Positions 51,650 to 60,801 of a stretch of DNA of 64,000 nt are shown one piece after another. The translations under genes and the position numbers were made by a program. The stretch is taken from the NCBI RefSeq assembly GCF_000735135.1, contig NZ_JPLZ01000006.1, positions 1,240,001 to 1,304,000 of the forward strand. Reading direction: 5' to 3'. This stretch comes from Chryseobacterium sp. FH1 (GTDB taxonomy: Bacteria > Bacteroidota > Bacteroidia > Flavobacteriales > Weeksellaceae). Position 1 is the first letter of the stretch, and every line of letters starts with the position of its first letter. The notes below the pieces were generated by a model that was given only the letters and a program-made list of their open reading frames with translations, was not told the DNA's origin and searched no databases.

Positions 51650-54028
51650 TTATTTTTTCCCGGAAGCCTGCATCGGATTCACCTTCCCGCTCGCGCCACC
51701 ACGCACGGCATCTTGTTGTGATTGTTTGAAAATCTGAAACTTCGAAGGCGCTTCTGTCGCAGAATTGGCTGTCCAAAGATTATTGGAAGTGTCAATGTCT
51801 GCTGTTTCTTTCATCGGATCGAGTTGGACAGATTTTAATTTTTTGTCGAAATAATAAGTTTTGGAAACCTTTTGCTCGTTCTGTCTCCAGATTTGAACAT
51901 TGATCTTGTCTTTCAATTTACTTCCATCCTCAAAAGTGAATTCCAAGATAATTGGCATCACCAATCCACCTTTGTTCGTAAAATCGATTTGATAGGCGGT
52001 GATGTTTTTATTGATACCTTGGGTTTTGTCTTGAGCCGATAATTTTTCAGTAGATCCGGATTTTAAAACATATTCTTTATTAGTGTCAATTTTTTCTTGT
52101 CCACGGTCGTACTTATAATAGAAATCCTGAACATCTTTGTCTCCATCCACATAGAATTTAATGTTCTCATCTCTGTTTCTGATTTTCGAAATATCTTCGA
52201 ATTCATTCAGAAGTGGAGCGTCAGCTTTGTATTTTGTTTCTTTTGCTTCTCTTGGGAGGGCATCGAAATCTGGAATCGCGACAGTCACTTTATCAATCGC
52301 AATATCTACAGGATCTGTCTGGTAAAACCAACCTCTCCAAAACCAATCCAGATCTTCGCCACTCGCATCTTCCATTGTTCTGAAAAAATCCGCCGGTTCT
52401 GGATGACGAAATGCCCAACGTTGAGAATAAGTTTTAAAAGCTTTGTCAAAAAGTTCTCTTCCCATGATGGTTTCACGCAAAATATTCAATCCAGTTGCTG
52501 GTTTCGAATAAGCATTAGGTCCAAATTTGGCAATATTCTCAGAATTGGTCATGATCGGTTCCAGATCGTCTTTCGGAAGTTTCATATAATCGACGATTGT
52601 CCAGGCAGGTCCACGTTTCGAAGGGAATTTATTATCCCATTTCTCTTCGGTCAGATATTCTACAAAGGTGTTCAAACCTTCATCCATCCAAGACCATTGT
52701 CTCTCGTCTGAGTTGATGATCATGGGGAAAAAGTTGTGTCCAACTTCGTGGATGATCACGCCCAACATTCCATTTTTAATGGCTTCAGAATAAGTACCGT
52801 CTTTTTCAGTTCGTCCGTAATTGAAACAGATCATCGGATATTCCATTCCGTTGGAAGCTTCTACGGATTGTGCCACGGGATATGGATATGGAATCGTAAA
52901 TTCTGAATAAGTTTTGATGGTGTGAGCTACCGCTTTTGTAGAGAATTTTCTGTAAAGTCCGTAAGCTTCTTTTCCGTAGAAACTCATCGCCATCACTTTA
53001 TTGTTGTTTTCAGGAATCAAAACTTTCATTCCGTCCCAAACAAATTTTCTTGATGATCCCCAAGCAAAATCACGTACATTTTCTGCCTCGAATTTCCAGA
53101 TTTTTCTTTCCTTAGATTTAGATTTTTCTGCTTTTTTAGCTTCGTCGAGCGTTACAATTTCTATCGGTTCGTTCGAGTTTTCAGCTTGTCTGTATCTTGC
53201 GAATTGAGCCGGAGTCAAAACTTGGTCATAATTTTTGCAAACACCAGTTCCGCCAATGATGTGATCAGCAGGAACATTGAGAGAAACTTTGTAATTTCCG
53301 AAGACCAAAGCAAATTCGCCACGACCTGTGAACTGGTGGTTTTGCCAGCCTTGAAAATCACTGTAAACGCACATTCTCGGGAACCATTGTGCTATCGTAT
53401 ATATGTCGTTTCCATCTTCTGCAAAGTTTTCGTAACCGCCACGTCCGCCTTTTTCGATTCGGTTTGGGATGTTGTAATTCCAATCGATTTTGAACGTGAA
53501 TTTCTCCCCAGCTTTCAGTGGTTTTGCCAAATCGATTCTCATCATCGTTTTATTCACGACATATTTCAGAGCTTTTCCGCTGGCATCAGTCACTTTTTCT
53601 AGATTGACACCATAACCGTTGTCTTTTACGGGAATTTCGGATGGACTTAATTTATCAATATTCGAACTTTTTGGAAGGATAGAGGATGATGGATAATCTG
53701 CATTTTTAACAGAAGATTGCTGGTTTTCATCCAATTGAAGCCAAAGATATTCCAACTCATCTGGCGAATTATTATAGTAAGTGATAGTTTCGGAACCTTT
53801 CAAATTTCTTTTTTCTTCGTCCAAATATGCGTAAATATCATAATCAGCTTTTTGTTGCCAATACTGAGTTCCTGGCGCACCAGAAGCGGTTCTGTAAGTG
53901 TTTGGAGTAGGGAGAATCGTCCCAAGTTGTTCAAATTTGTTACCGTGATTGCTCCCGGGATTGTTTTGAATATTTTGAGCACTTAGAAAAACACAAGCGA
54001 ACAATAAGGCTAAAACTTTTAATTTCAT
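51650..54028 (-). CDS. M1 family zinc metallopeptidase, secreted
   Basis: The protein has 792 residues from the ATG at 54028, which opens the signal peptide MKLKVLALLFACVFLSAQ (a TTG 24 bp earlier is unlikely). It has the full M1 catalytic set: the exopeptidase-like SNGMEYPM (GxMEN position), zinc motif HEVGHNFF, and WMDEGLNTFVEYL with the third ligand Glu. It probably trims peptides from the amino end in the periplasm or outside. Unlike the M1-like protein at 25357, this one keeps HExxH. The C-terminal ~220 residues are an additional beta-rich domain. Confidence 0.88.
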   Translation of the reverse strand: MKLKVLALLFACVFLSAQNIQNNPGSNHGNKFEQLGTILPTPNTYRTASGAPGTQYWQQKADYDIYAYLDEEKRNLKGSETITYYNNSPDELEYLWLQLDENQQSSVKNADYPSSSILPKSSNIDKLSPSEIPVKDNGYGVNLEKVTDASGKALKYVVNKTMMRIDLAKPLKAGEKFTFKIDWNYNIPNRIEKGGRGGYENFAEDGNDIYTIAQWFPRMCVYSDFQGWQNHQFTGRGEFALVFGNYKVSLNVPADHIIGGTGVCKNYDQVLTPAQFARYRQAENSNEPIEIVTLDEAKKAEKSKSKERKIWKFEAENVRDFAWGSSRKFVWDGMKVLIPENNNKVMAMSFYGKEAYGLYRKFSTKAVAHTIKTYSEFTIPYPYPVAQSVEASNGMEYPMICFNYGRTEKDGTYSEAIKNGMLGVIIHEVGHNFFPMIINSDERQWSWMDEGLNTFVEYLTEEKWDNKFPSKRGPAWTIVDYMKLPKDDLEPIMTNSENIAKFGPNAYSKPATGLNILRETIMGRELFDKAFKTYSQRWAFRHPEPADFFRTMEDASGEDLDWFWRGWFYQTDPVDIAIDKVTVAIPDFDALPREAKETKYKADAPLLNEFEDISKIRNRDENIKFYVDGDKDVQDFYYKYDRGQEKIDTNKEYVLKSGSTEKLSAQDKTQGINKNITAYQIDFTNKGGLVMPIILEFTFEDGSKLKDKINVQIWRQNEQKVSKTYYFDKKLKSVQLDPMKETADIDTSNNLWTANSATEAPSKFQIFKQSQQDAVRGGASGKVNPMQASGKK

Positions 54029-54117
54029 TTCCGAAAAATTATTGACTGACAAAGTTATACGTCATCAAAGTTAGGAAATAGTTACTAAACAATTATAATT
54101 GTTTTTTGAGTAAAAAG

Positions 54118-55125
54118 TTAATTTTCATACCAAAGATTTTCTCCTTTTAAAGCTAAAGGACTTGGGAAATTATTGGTGAATAAACTTCCGGTGCCCAATC
54201 CTTGTGGCATCGGATTTTTTTTGTTGTACGTGTATTGTGCAAGGGCGTTCAAACCGATATTGCTTTCCAAAGCAGAAGTGATCCACCAGCCGATATTATT
54301 TTTTTCTGCCAAACTGATCCATTCATCAGAACCGGAAAATCCGCCAACTAAACTTGGTTTTAAAATAATATATTGAGGTTTGATTTGTCTCAGAAGTTCT
54401 TTTTTCGATTCAAAATTCAAAACACCGATTAATTCTTCGTCCAGTGCAATTGGCGTTGGCGTGTTTTTGCAAAGTTCTGCCATCGCTTCCCAATTTCCTG
54501 CTTCTATCGGCTGTTCGATGGAATGAATGTCTAATTCTTCCAGTTCCTGCAAAACAATTTTGGCTTGTTCAGGGGAAAATGCACCGTTCGCATCTACGCG
54601 AAGTTCTATTTTATCTTTCGGGAATTTTTGTCTCAAGGATTTGATAACTTGTTTTTCAGAATCCCAATCAACACCAATTTTCAGTTTGATGCAAGTGAAG
54701 TTATCCTTGATTTTTTCCTCGATTTGGGATTGCATAAATTCCGCATTTCCCATCCAGATCAAACCATTGATTTTAATCGAATCCTTTCCATCCGTAAAAT
54801 CACTGGGGAAATAAAGATCGCCTTGATATTTCAAATTGGCAAGAGCTTGTTCGATTCCAAAAATAATCGATGGATGATTCACCAATTCTTCCTGCAAATC
54901 CTCAAAACTCAAATTGATATTACGACAAGCCCATTCGAGAGCGCTTTCATAATCGTCATCGTCATCAAAACTCAATCCTCGGAAAAGCGCGCATTCACCA
55001 ATTCCTTTTTTTTCGTCTTCGTGGATTTCGATGAAATAAGTTTCTTTCGTATTCAAGACACCTCGTGAGGTTCCACTTGGTTGTTTGAAATTGAGAATGT
55101 ATTGGTTGAATGTTGCCGTTTTCAT
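54118..55125 (-). CDS. menC: o-Succinylbenzoate synthase (enolase superfamily)
   Basis: This 335-residue enzyme has the muconate-lactonizing/OSBS active site in order: KLKIGVDWD (KxK motif, about 147-155), LRVDANGAFS (Asp ligand), IEQPIEAGNW (Glu ligand), ALDEELIG (Asp-Glu) and ILKPSLVGGFSG (acceptor Lys). OSBS dehydrates SHCHC in menaquinone synthesis, which fits an organism with complex I and menaquinone respiration. Dipeptide epimerases share this layout, so the assignment rests on the TSALESNIGLNALAQ context and family size. Confidence 0.82.
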   Translation of the reverse strand: MKTATFNQYILNFKQPSGTSRGVLNTKETYFIEIHEDEKKGIGECALFRGLSFDDDDDYESALEWACRNINLSFEDLQEELVNHPSIIFGIEQALANLKYQGDLYFPSDFTDGKDSIKINGLIWMGNAEFMQSQIEEKIKDNFTCIKLKIGVDWDSEKQVIKSLRQKFPKDKIELRVDANGAFSPEQAKIVLQELEELDIHSIEQPIEAGNWEAMAELCKNTPTPIALDEELIGVLNFESKKELLRQIKPQYIILKPSLVGGFSGSDEWISLAEKNNIGWWITSALESNIGLNALAQYTYNKKNPMPQGLGTGSLFTNNFPSPLALKGENLWYEN

Positions 55126-55139
55126 TCTACAAAAATAAA

Positions 55140-55165
55140 AAAAGACCGAACAAATCGGCCTTTAA
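55140..55165 (-). terminator. Hairpin between fbp and menC
   Basis: The stem AAAGACCGA/TCGGCCTTT with one mismatch and a U run on the minus strand lies between the two leftward genes. Confidence 0.65.
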
Positions 55166-55187
55166 TATCATTTTAAAATCGTAAAAT

Positions 55188-56207
55188 TTAATTTTTACTC
55201 ACAGCTTTCGCCATAAATTCTTCTGCTTTGGTCACCATCGCCGCGCTTCCGCAGAAAAAAGGAACACGCTGATGAAGTTCGGTCGGCTCGATTTCCATAA
55301 TTCTTTTGAAACCATCACTACATTTTCCGCCAGCTTGCTCTGCTAAAAATGCCATAGGATTTGCCTCATAAAGCAATCTCAATTTTCCGTTTGGAGAATG
55401 TGAAGTCTGAGGATAGATGTAAACACCACCTTTCAACATGTTTCTGTGGAAATCTGAAACCAAAGATCCGATGTATCTGGATGTGTAAGGTCGTTCCTCC
55501 GCTTCTGCCTGACAGTATTTGATATAATCTTTTACGCCTTGAGGGAATTTGGCATAATTTCCTTCATTAATAGAATATATTTTTCCCAAAGTCGGGAATT
55601 TGATATTTTCGTGAGATAAGTAGTAGGTTCCGATCGATGGATCTAATGTAAATCCATTCACTCCATTTCCTGTCGTGTAAACAATCATTGTTGATGAACC
55701 GTAAACCACATATCCGGCTGCCACTTGATTCACTCCTTTTTGCAAGAAATCTCTCAATTCAACTGGACTTCCGGGATCCGAAACTCTTCTGTATATAGAG
55801 AAGATAGTTCCCACAGAGACATTAACATCAATGTTAGAAGAGCCATCCAAAGGATCAATCAACACAACATATTTGCTAAGGTGTGCATTTTCCGTGCATT
55901 TAACTTCTATGAAATCATCGCTTTCCTCCGATGCAATTCCACAAACAACTTCTCTTTGAGAAAGTGCGGCGATGAAAATATCATTGGCCAAAACATCCAG
56001 TTTTTGCTGATCTTCACCTTGGATATTCATATTTCCAACGTTTCCGATGATGTCTGCGATTCCGGCTTTGTTTACTTCTCTGTTTACGATTTTTGTAGCG
56101 ATTCTTATCGAGCTGATGAGGCGGGAAAGTTCTCCAGTAGAATATTTGAAATCATCCTGTTTATCGATGATGAATTCTCCTAAAGTCTGTAAAGCTTGTT
56201 TTGACAT
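55188..56207 (-). CDS. fbp: Fructose-1,6-bisphosphatase, class I
   Basis: The protein has 339 residues from the ATG at 56207 ([15 protein letters not shown]); an upstream start adds 18 residues without family support. The metal- and sugar-phosphate sites are visible: [52 protein letters not shown] and the C-terminal [16 protein letters not shown]. It hydrolyses fructose-1,6-bisphosphate in gluconeogenesis. A TAGTTTTG -7 box on the minus strand (56228-56235) precedes it. The length and motifs are normal. Confidence 0.94.
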   Translation of the reverse strand: MSKQALQTLGEFIIDKQDDFKYSTGELSRLISSIRIATKIVNREVNKAGIADIIGNVGNMNIQGEDQQKLDVLANDIFIAALSQREVVCGIASEESDDFIEVKCTENAHLSKYVVLIDPLDGSSNIDVNVSVGTIFSIYRRVSDPGSPVELRDFLQKGVNQVAAGYVVYGSSTMIVYTTGNGVNGFTLDPSIGTYYLSHENIKFPTLGKIYSINEGNYAKFPQGVKDYIKYCQAEAEERPYTSRYIGSLVSDFHRNMLKGGVYIYPQTSHSPNGKLRLLYEANPMAFLAEQAGGKCSDGFKRIMEIEPTELHQRVPFFCGSAAMVTKAEEFMAKAVSKN

Positions 56208-56447
56208 GGGTGTAATTTTCAGATTTACAAAACTATCATATTTTTTAATTAAATGAAACAAAATTTATCACTATTTGATGATACTTATCATATTCCTATT
56301 AATATGGTTTAATGTTTCATTTTGAGTCATTAAAAAAAGCCATGTCCAATTTTCATATTTCGTTCATTATTAATATTTTTGGGGGTTAATAATAAATTAA
56401 CGATGTTGTCATATTAAAATCAACTGTTTTAAGTCTTAAAAAATCTA

Positions 56448-57686
56448 ATGAAAATCTACAAATTTGGTGGTGCATCTGTAAAGGATGCGGAAGGTGTGAA
56501 AAATGTGGCCTTGGTTCTGGAAACGCAAGGGTTTGAAAAATGTCTGCTGGTGGTTTCCGCAATGGGGAAAACCACGAATGCTTTGGAAAAGGTGGTGGAA
56601 TATTATTTCAAGAAACAGGATTATCAGCAAGAAATTGAATTGATAAAGAAAAATCACATCGATATTGCCAAGGGTTTGTTTTCAGAGAATCATCCGGTTT
56701 TCGGAGAGATTTCTTTGTTTTTTGATGACATCGATTCTTTTTTAAGAAGAAACAAGTCTCCAAATTACAACTTTGTTTACGATCAAGTTGTAAGTTGTGG
56801 CGAGATGATTTCTTCCAAAATTCTTAGCGAATATCTTAATGAAATTCAGTTTTTCAACCATTGGTTGGATGCTAGAGATTACATCAAAACTGATAGCAAT
56901 TACAGAGAAGGGATCGTAAACTGGCAAGAAACGGAACAGAATATTTCCAAATTGGATAAAATCAATTGTTACGTTACTCAAGGATTTATCGGTTCTGAAA
57001 CCAATAATTTCACGGTAACTTTAGGAAGAGAAGGTTCAGATTACACCGCGGCGATTTTCGCTTATTGCTTAAATGCGGACGAAATGACTATCTGGAAAGA
57101 CGTTCCAGGCGTGATGACTGGCGATCCTAGGAAATTTGATAACGTGGAATTGTTGTCGTTCATTTCTTACGAAGAGGCAATTGAGATGGCTTATTACGGC
57201 GCGTCCGTCATTCACCCAAAAACTTTGCAGCCACTTAAACAAAAGAACATTCCGTTTTTTGTAAAATCTTTTGTAGAACCGAAAGAACCGGGAACCAAAG
57301 TCGGAAACTCCACAGAAAACGAATCTATTGAAAGTTACATCCTAAAAGAAAATCAAACTTTGTTGAATGTTGAAACCCGCGATTTCTCTTTCATAGCCGA
57401 GGATCATATCAGTCTGATCTTTACACTTTTGGCAAAATATAAAATTAAAGTTTCTTTGATGCAGAATTCGGCAATTTCATTAGCTTTATGTTTGGAAGAC
57501 AAATTTGGAATGGCGAATGAATTCAATGAGGAACTGCAACAAAGTTTCATCACGCAAATGACGAAGAATGTATCTTTGTTTACCGTTAGAAATGCAGAAC
57601 TGGACAAGCTGGAAAAATTCTACAAAGACAAAAAAGTACTTCTGGAGCAGATTTCAAAAAAAACCTTCCAAATGGTAACCATGTAA
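56448..57686 (+). CDS. Aspartate kinase
   Basis: This 412-residue amino-acid kinase-fold protein has the N-terminal ATP-site signature MKIYKFGGASVKDAEGVKN, VVSAMGKTTNALE and the aspartate-binding TLGREGSDYTAAIFAYCL, followed by an ACT-type regulatory tail (residues about 300-412, HISLIFTLLAKYKIKVSLMQNSAISLALCLE). It phosphorylates aspartate at the head of lysine, threonine and methionine synthesis. It is monofunctional, with no homoserine dehydrogenase fusion. The next gene starts 7 bp downstream. Confidence 0.93.
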   Translation: MKIYKFGGASVKDAEGVKNVALVLETQGFEKCLLVVSAMGKTTNALEKVVEYYFKKQDYQQEIELIKKNHIDIAKGLFSENHPVFGEISLFFDDIDSFLRRNKSPNYNFVYDQVVSCGEMISSKILSEYLNEIQFFNHWLDARDYIKTDSNYREGIVNWQETEQNISKLDKINCYVTQGFIGSETNNFTVTLGREGSDYTAAIFAYCLNADEMTIWKDVPGVMTGDPRKFDNVELLSFISYEEAIEMAYYGASVIHPKTLQPLKQKNIPFFVKSFVEPKEPGTKVGNSTENESIESYILKENQTLLNVETRDFSFIAEDHISLIFTLLAKYKIKVSLMQNSAISLALCLEDKFGMANEFNEELQQSFITQMTKNVSLFTVRNAELDKLEKFYKDKKVLLEQISKKTFQMVTM

Positions 57687-57693
57687 AAAAACT

Positions 57694-59538
57694 ATGAGCT
57701 TAATTTCCAAAGAAGACTTGATAAAAGCAGCCGGACTCGACAAAATTGGTTTTCTAAAGAGACCAGTTGCCTCGGTAATCATGAATCTTACCAAGATAAA
57801 TGAAGTCAATGCGCTTTATAATAAATTGATTCATACAAAAGGTGTGGAGTTTTTTGACGAGTTCGTGAGAGAACAAGAACTGAGCTATATCGTCTTTGAA
57901 GAAGATCTGGCGAAGATTCCTAAAACCGGGCCATTCATCATTGTTTCCAATCACCCACTTGGTGCATTGGATGGGATATTGATGTGTAAGATCATTTTGC
58001 GCGTTCGTCCGGATTTCAAGGTGATGGGAAATTTTCTCTTATCCAAGATAAAACCGATGGATCCTTTTGTGATTTCCGTCAATCCATTCGAAGAAAGGAA
58101 AGATGCTTTCAGCAGTTCATCTGGAATGAGAGAAACTTTCAGACATTTGTCGGAAGGTGGATGTCTGGGTATTTTCCCCGCTGGCGAAGTTTCCAATAAA
58201 AATAATGAATACGGCGAAGTTCTGGATAGACCTTGGGGCAAAACGGCTCTTAAAATCATTAAGAAAGCAAAGGTTCCCGTGGTTCCAATGTACTTCCACG
58301 CAACCAATAGTAAGATTTTTTATAACGTTGCCAAGTTGCATCCGGATTTGCAAACCCTGATGTTGCCAACTGAAATGATGCGCAAGAGAGATCATCCAAT
58401 CCGTATCCGAATTGGGAAAGCTATCTCTGTAAAACAAATGCAGGAAGAGGAAAGTATCGAGGAATTGGGCGATTATCTTTATAATAAGGTTTATATGCTG
58501 AAGTCTTATTATGAAAGACGAAAAAGCATCACCGAAAAACTGAAGCTACCCAATATGTCACTCAAGAATCCTTTGGTAAAGCAGAACAATATTGTCCAAA
58601 ATATTATTGATGCAACGCCAACAGAGGATATTGAAACCGAAATAAACACGCTAAAAAATACTGAAAACAAAAAGCTTTTCTCTCACGGCGATTACGATGT
58701 GTTTTTCACGACGTCAGCCGAGATTCCTTTTATAATGAGGGAAATCGGACGACAAAGAGAATTGACCTTCCGTGCGATAGGCGAGGGGACGAATCTGCCA
58801 TTTGATCTTGATGAATATGACAACCATTATCACCACCTTTTCATGTGGGACAATGCTGGCAAAAAGCTCGTTGGTGCCTACAGAATGGCTTTGGGTTCAG
58901 AAGTGATGAAAAAATTCGGGATCGATGGATTCTATACCAGTTCGCTCTTCGAATACGATCCGGAATTGCAACCATTTTTCCGAAAGGTGATAGAAATGGG
59001 ACGCGCGTACATCTCGATTGAATATCAACAGAAACCATTTCCTTTGTTTTTACTTTGGAGAGGAATTGTCCACGTTTGCCTTCGAAATCCGGAACACAAA
59101 TTCCTGATGGGAGGCGTGAGTATTAGCAACAAGTTTTCAGAATTTTCAAAATCTTTGATGATCGAGTTTATGCGTTCTCATTATTATGATTCTGCTGTTG
59201 CTCAATACATTCATCCTAAAAATGAATTTAAGGTTGTGATGAAGGAACGTGATAAAGCGTTGTTTTTCGAAGATATTGATGCCGATCTTAATAAATTGGA
59301 TAAAATTATTGATGATCTAGAGCCTGAACTTAGATTGCCGGTTTTGATCAAAAAATACATCAAACAGAATGCGAAAATGATCGCCTTCAACGTAGATCCA
59401 AACTTCAATGATGCGATTGATGGATTGATGTACATCCGAATCAGCGATTTGCCAGAAGATACGATTAAACCGGTTTTGGAGGAATTAAGTGATTTTTTCA
59501 AAGCACAAACTGAAAAAAAATCCTCTGAAAATCAGTAA
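57694..59538 (+). CDS. Bifunctional acyltransferase: PlsC-like plus GNAT/OlsB-like (OlsF type)
   Basis: This 614-residue two-domain protein has an N-terminal glycerolipid acyltransferase (about 60-290) with VSNHPLGALDG (His87, Asp93, spacing H-x5-D as in this subfamily), PFEERKDAFSSSSGMRE and LGIFPAGEVSNK, and a C-terminal hemolysin/OlsB-like acyl-ACP N-acyltransferase (about 330-520, RELTFRAIGEGTNLPFDLDEYDNHYHHLFMW, VGAYRMALG). The architecture equals OlsF of Flavobacterium johnsoniae, which makes ornithine lipid by N- and then O-acylation. The substrate is inferred by family; glycine lipids are an alternative. Confidence 0.82.
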   Translation: MSLISKEDLIKAAGLDKIGFLKRPVASVIMNLTKINEVNALYNKLIHTKGVEFFDEFVREQELSYIVFEEDLAKIPKTGPFIIVSNHPLGALDGILMCKIILRVRPDFKVMGNFLLSKIKPMDPFVISVNPFEERKDAFSSSSGMRETFRHLSEGGCLGIFPAGEVSNKNNEYGEVLDRPWGKTALKIIKKAKVPVVPMYFHATNSKIFYNVAKLHPDLQTLMLPTEMMRKRDHPIRIRIGKAISVKQMQEEESIEELGDYLYNKVYMLKSYYERRKSITEKLKLPNMSLKNPLVKQNNIVQNIIDATPTEDIETEINTLKNTENKKLFSHGDYDVFFTTSAEIPFIMREIGRQRELTFRAIGEGTNLPFDLDEYDNHYHHLFMWDNAGKKLVGAYRMALGSEVMKKFGIDGFYTSSLFEYDPELQPFFRKVIEMGRAYISIEYQQKPFPLFLLWRGIVHVCLRNPEHKFLMGGVSISNKFSEFSKSLMIEFMRSHYYDSAVAQYIHPKNEFKVVMKERDKALFFEDIDADLNKLDKIIDDLEPELRLPVLIKKYIKQNAKMIAFNVDPNFNDAIDGLMYIRISDLPEDTIKPVLEELSDFFKAQTEKKSSENQ

Positions 59539-59573
59539 TTTTCACATAAATATTGACTAATTTTCAATATAAT

Positions 59574-59604
59574 TTGCATTGTAAGGATAAAGACTATATT
59601 TTTG
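59574..59604 (+). promoter_or_regulatory. Promoter of the tRNA-Phe pair
   Basis: TTG (59574-59576), a 20-bp spacer and TATTTTTG (59597-59604) match the Bacteroidota promoter consensus, 29 bp ahead of the first tRNA. Confidence 0.65.
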
Positions 59605-59632
59605 CACCACTCAAAATAACAATGCGAGTGAT

Positions 59633-59705
59633 GGTTTCTTAGCTCAGTTGGTAGAGCAATGGATTGAAAATCCATGTGTCCCTGGTTCGATCCCTGGAGA
59701 AACCA
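59633..59705 (+). tRNA. tRNA-Phe (GAA), copy 1
   Basis: A 73-nt cloverleaf: acceptor stem GGTTTCT/AGAAACC with discriminator A, D-arm TAGCTCAGTTGGTAGAGCA, anticodon stem ATGGA/TCCAT with loop TTGAAAA (anticodon GAA), T-arm CCTGGTTCGATCCCTGG. CCA is not fully encoded. It is identical to copy 2, 141 bp downstream. Confidence 0.96.
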
Positions 59706-59773
59706 CAATTAAATATTGATTTACTATTAATATTTTAAAACTAATTAATGAATTCATTGCTCAAAAAAACAAT

Positions 59774-59846
59774 GGTTTCTTAGCTCAGTTGGTAGAGCAA
59801 TGGATTGAAAATCCATGTGTCCCTGGTTCGATCCCTGGAGAAACCA
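59774..59846 (+). tRNA. tRNA-Phe (GAA), copy 2
   Basis: It is identical over the 73-nt body to copy 1. The 15 bp upstream (CTCAAAAAAACAATG) resemble those of copy 1, so the duplication included a little 5' flank. A terminator hairpin follows at once. Confidence 0.96.
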
Positions 59847-59849
59847 CTT

Positions 59850-59878
59850 AAAACCGCCTAACTTTAGGCGGTTTTTTT
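59850..59878 (+). terminator. Terminator of the tRNA-Phe operon
   Basis: The stem AAACCGCCTA/TTAGGCGGTTT (3-nt loop) and T run lie 4 bp after the second tRNA. Confidence 0.92.
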
Positions 59879-59928
59879 ATTTGTATTTTTGATCAATTAG
59901 TATTCTTTTCACAAATCAGTCTCGTCAA

Positions 59929-60735
59929 ATGAAATTTGAATTTTACAAACCAAAAAATGAACTTTTGAGAAAGTACATTGAAGGATATTATTTCATTTCG
60001 CCAGATGAGAACGCAGAACCATTGCATTACTGGACGTTCCCAAACAATTTCTTCATCTTCTCCATAAATCAAAATGCAGATATTGAAATTAATAACCTTC
60101 AAATAATCGTCAAGCAATCCAAAAATCATAATATCATTTCAGATTTTGTGGCAAAATACACCAAGCCGATTGAGGTTATCTATGAAGGAGCAGTAGCAGA
60201 AGTCACAATTTATTTCAAACCTTTGGGTATTAATCAATTTGTGAAAAATCCGGAAGTTTTCTTTAAAAATATTCTTGGCTTGGATTTTAGTCCTTTTGAA
60301 GATTTGAATGATTCGATGGAAAGTATCTTCAAAATCAAGGATAGAGAAATTCAAAGAAAAAAATTAGAGGAATTTTGGCTTTCAAAGTTGGAAGAGAAGG
60401 ATTTTTCAGATTTAGAAAATATAATTTCCGACATCGAATCAGATTTTAGAATTGATGATATTGCCATCAAAAATAATTTCTCAAGACAATATCTAAACAG
60501 ACTTTTTTCTAAGACAATCGGAAAATCGCCGTCGGAATATCGCAAGATTCATCGTTTTAGAAATGCGATCATCAATCAAAAAAATCAGAGAAATTTAACT
60601 GATTTGTCACTTGAAAGTTCTTTTTACGACCAATCGCATTTAATTAAGGATTTCAAACAACTTACGAATGTAAGTCCGAATTCTTTCTTTAAAACCGTCA
60701 ATACGGAAAAGGAAAATGTCTGGCTTTTTATTTAA
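59929..60735 (+). CDS. AraC family transcriptional regulator
   Basis: The protein has 268 residues. The C-terminal ~100 residues are the double helix-turn-helix of AraC/XylS regulators: IDDIAIKNNFSRQYLNRLFSK and LTDLSLESSFYDQSHLIKDFKQLTNVSPNSFF, the latter the family signature. The N-terminal ~150 residues (starting MKFEFYKPKNELLRKYIEGYYF) are a cupin-like ligand domain of the DUF6597 type. The S41 peptidase gene 66 bp downstream on the same strand is the obvious candidate partner, but the target and ligand are unknown. Confidence 0.87.
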   Translation: MKFEFYKPKNELLRKYIEGYYFISPDENAEPLHYWTFPNNFFIFSINQNADIEINNLQIIVKQSKNHNIISDFVAKYTKPIEVIYEGAVAEVTIYFKPLGINQFVKNPEVFFKNILGLDFSPFEDLNDSMESIFKIKDREIQRKKLEEFWLSKLEEKDFSDLENIISDIESDFRIDDIAIKNNFSRQYLNRLFSKTIGKSPSEYRKIHRFRNAIINQKNQRNLTDLSLESSFYDQSHLIKDFKQLTNVSPNSFFKTVNTEKENVWLFI

Positions 60736-60773
60736 GGTTTCCATTTTTACAATCTCAGGTAGTCTTCTCAATC

Positions 60774-60781
60774 TATCTTTG
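60774..60781 (+). promoter_or_regulatory. Candidate -7 box of the S41 peptidase gene
   Basis: TATCTTTG fits the Bacteroidota -7 consensus, 20 bp before the ATG. No -33 TTG is seen at the right distance. Confidence 0.42.
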
Positions 60782-60801
60782 CATTATAACATTTAGATAT
60801 A

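Noticed and set aside
59633-59846. tRNA-Phe pair as an integration site of a genomic island
   Set aside because: No integrase or partial tRNA copy is nearby, and the flanking genes look like ordinary chromosome.
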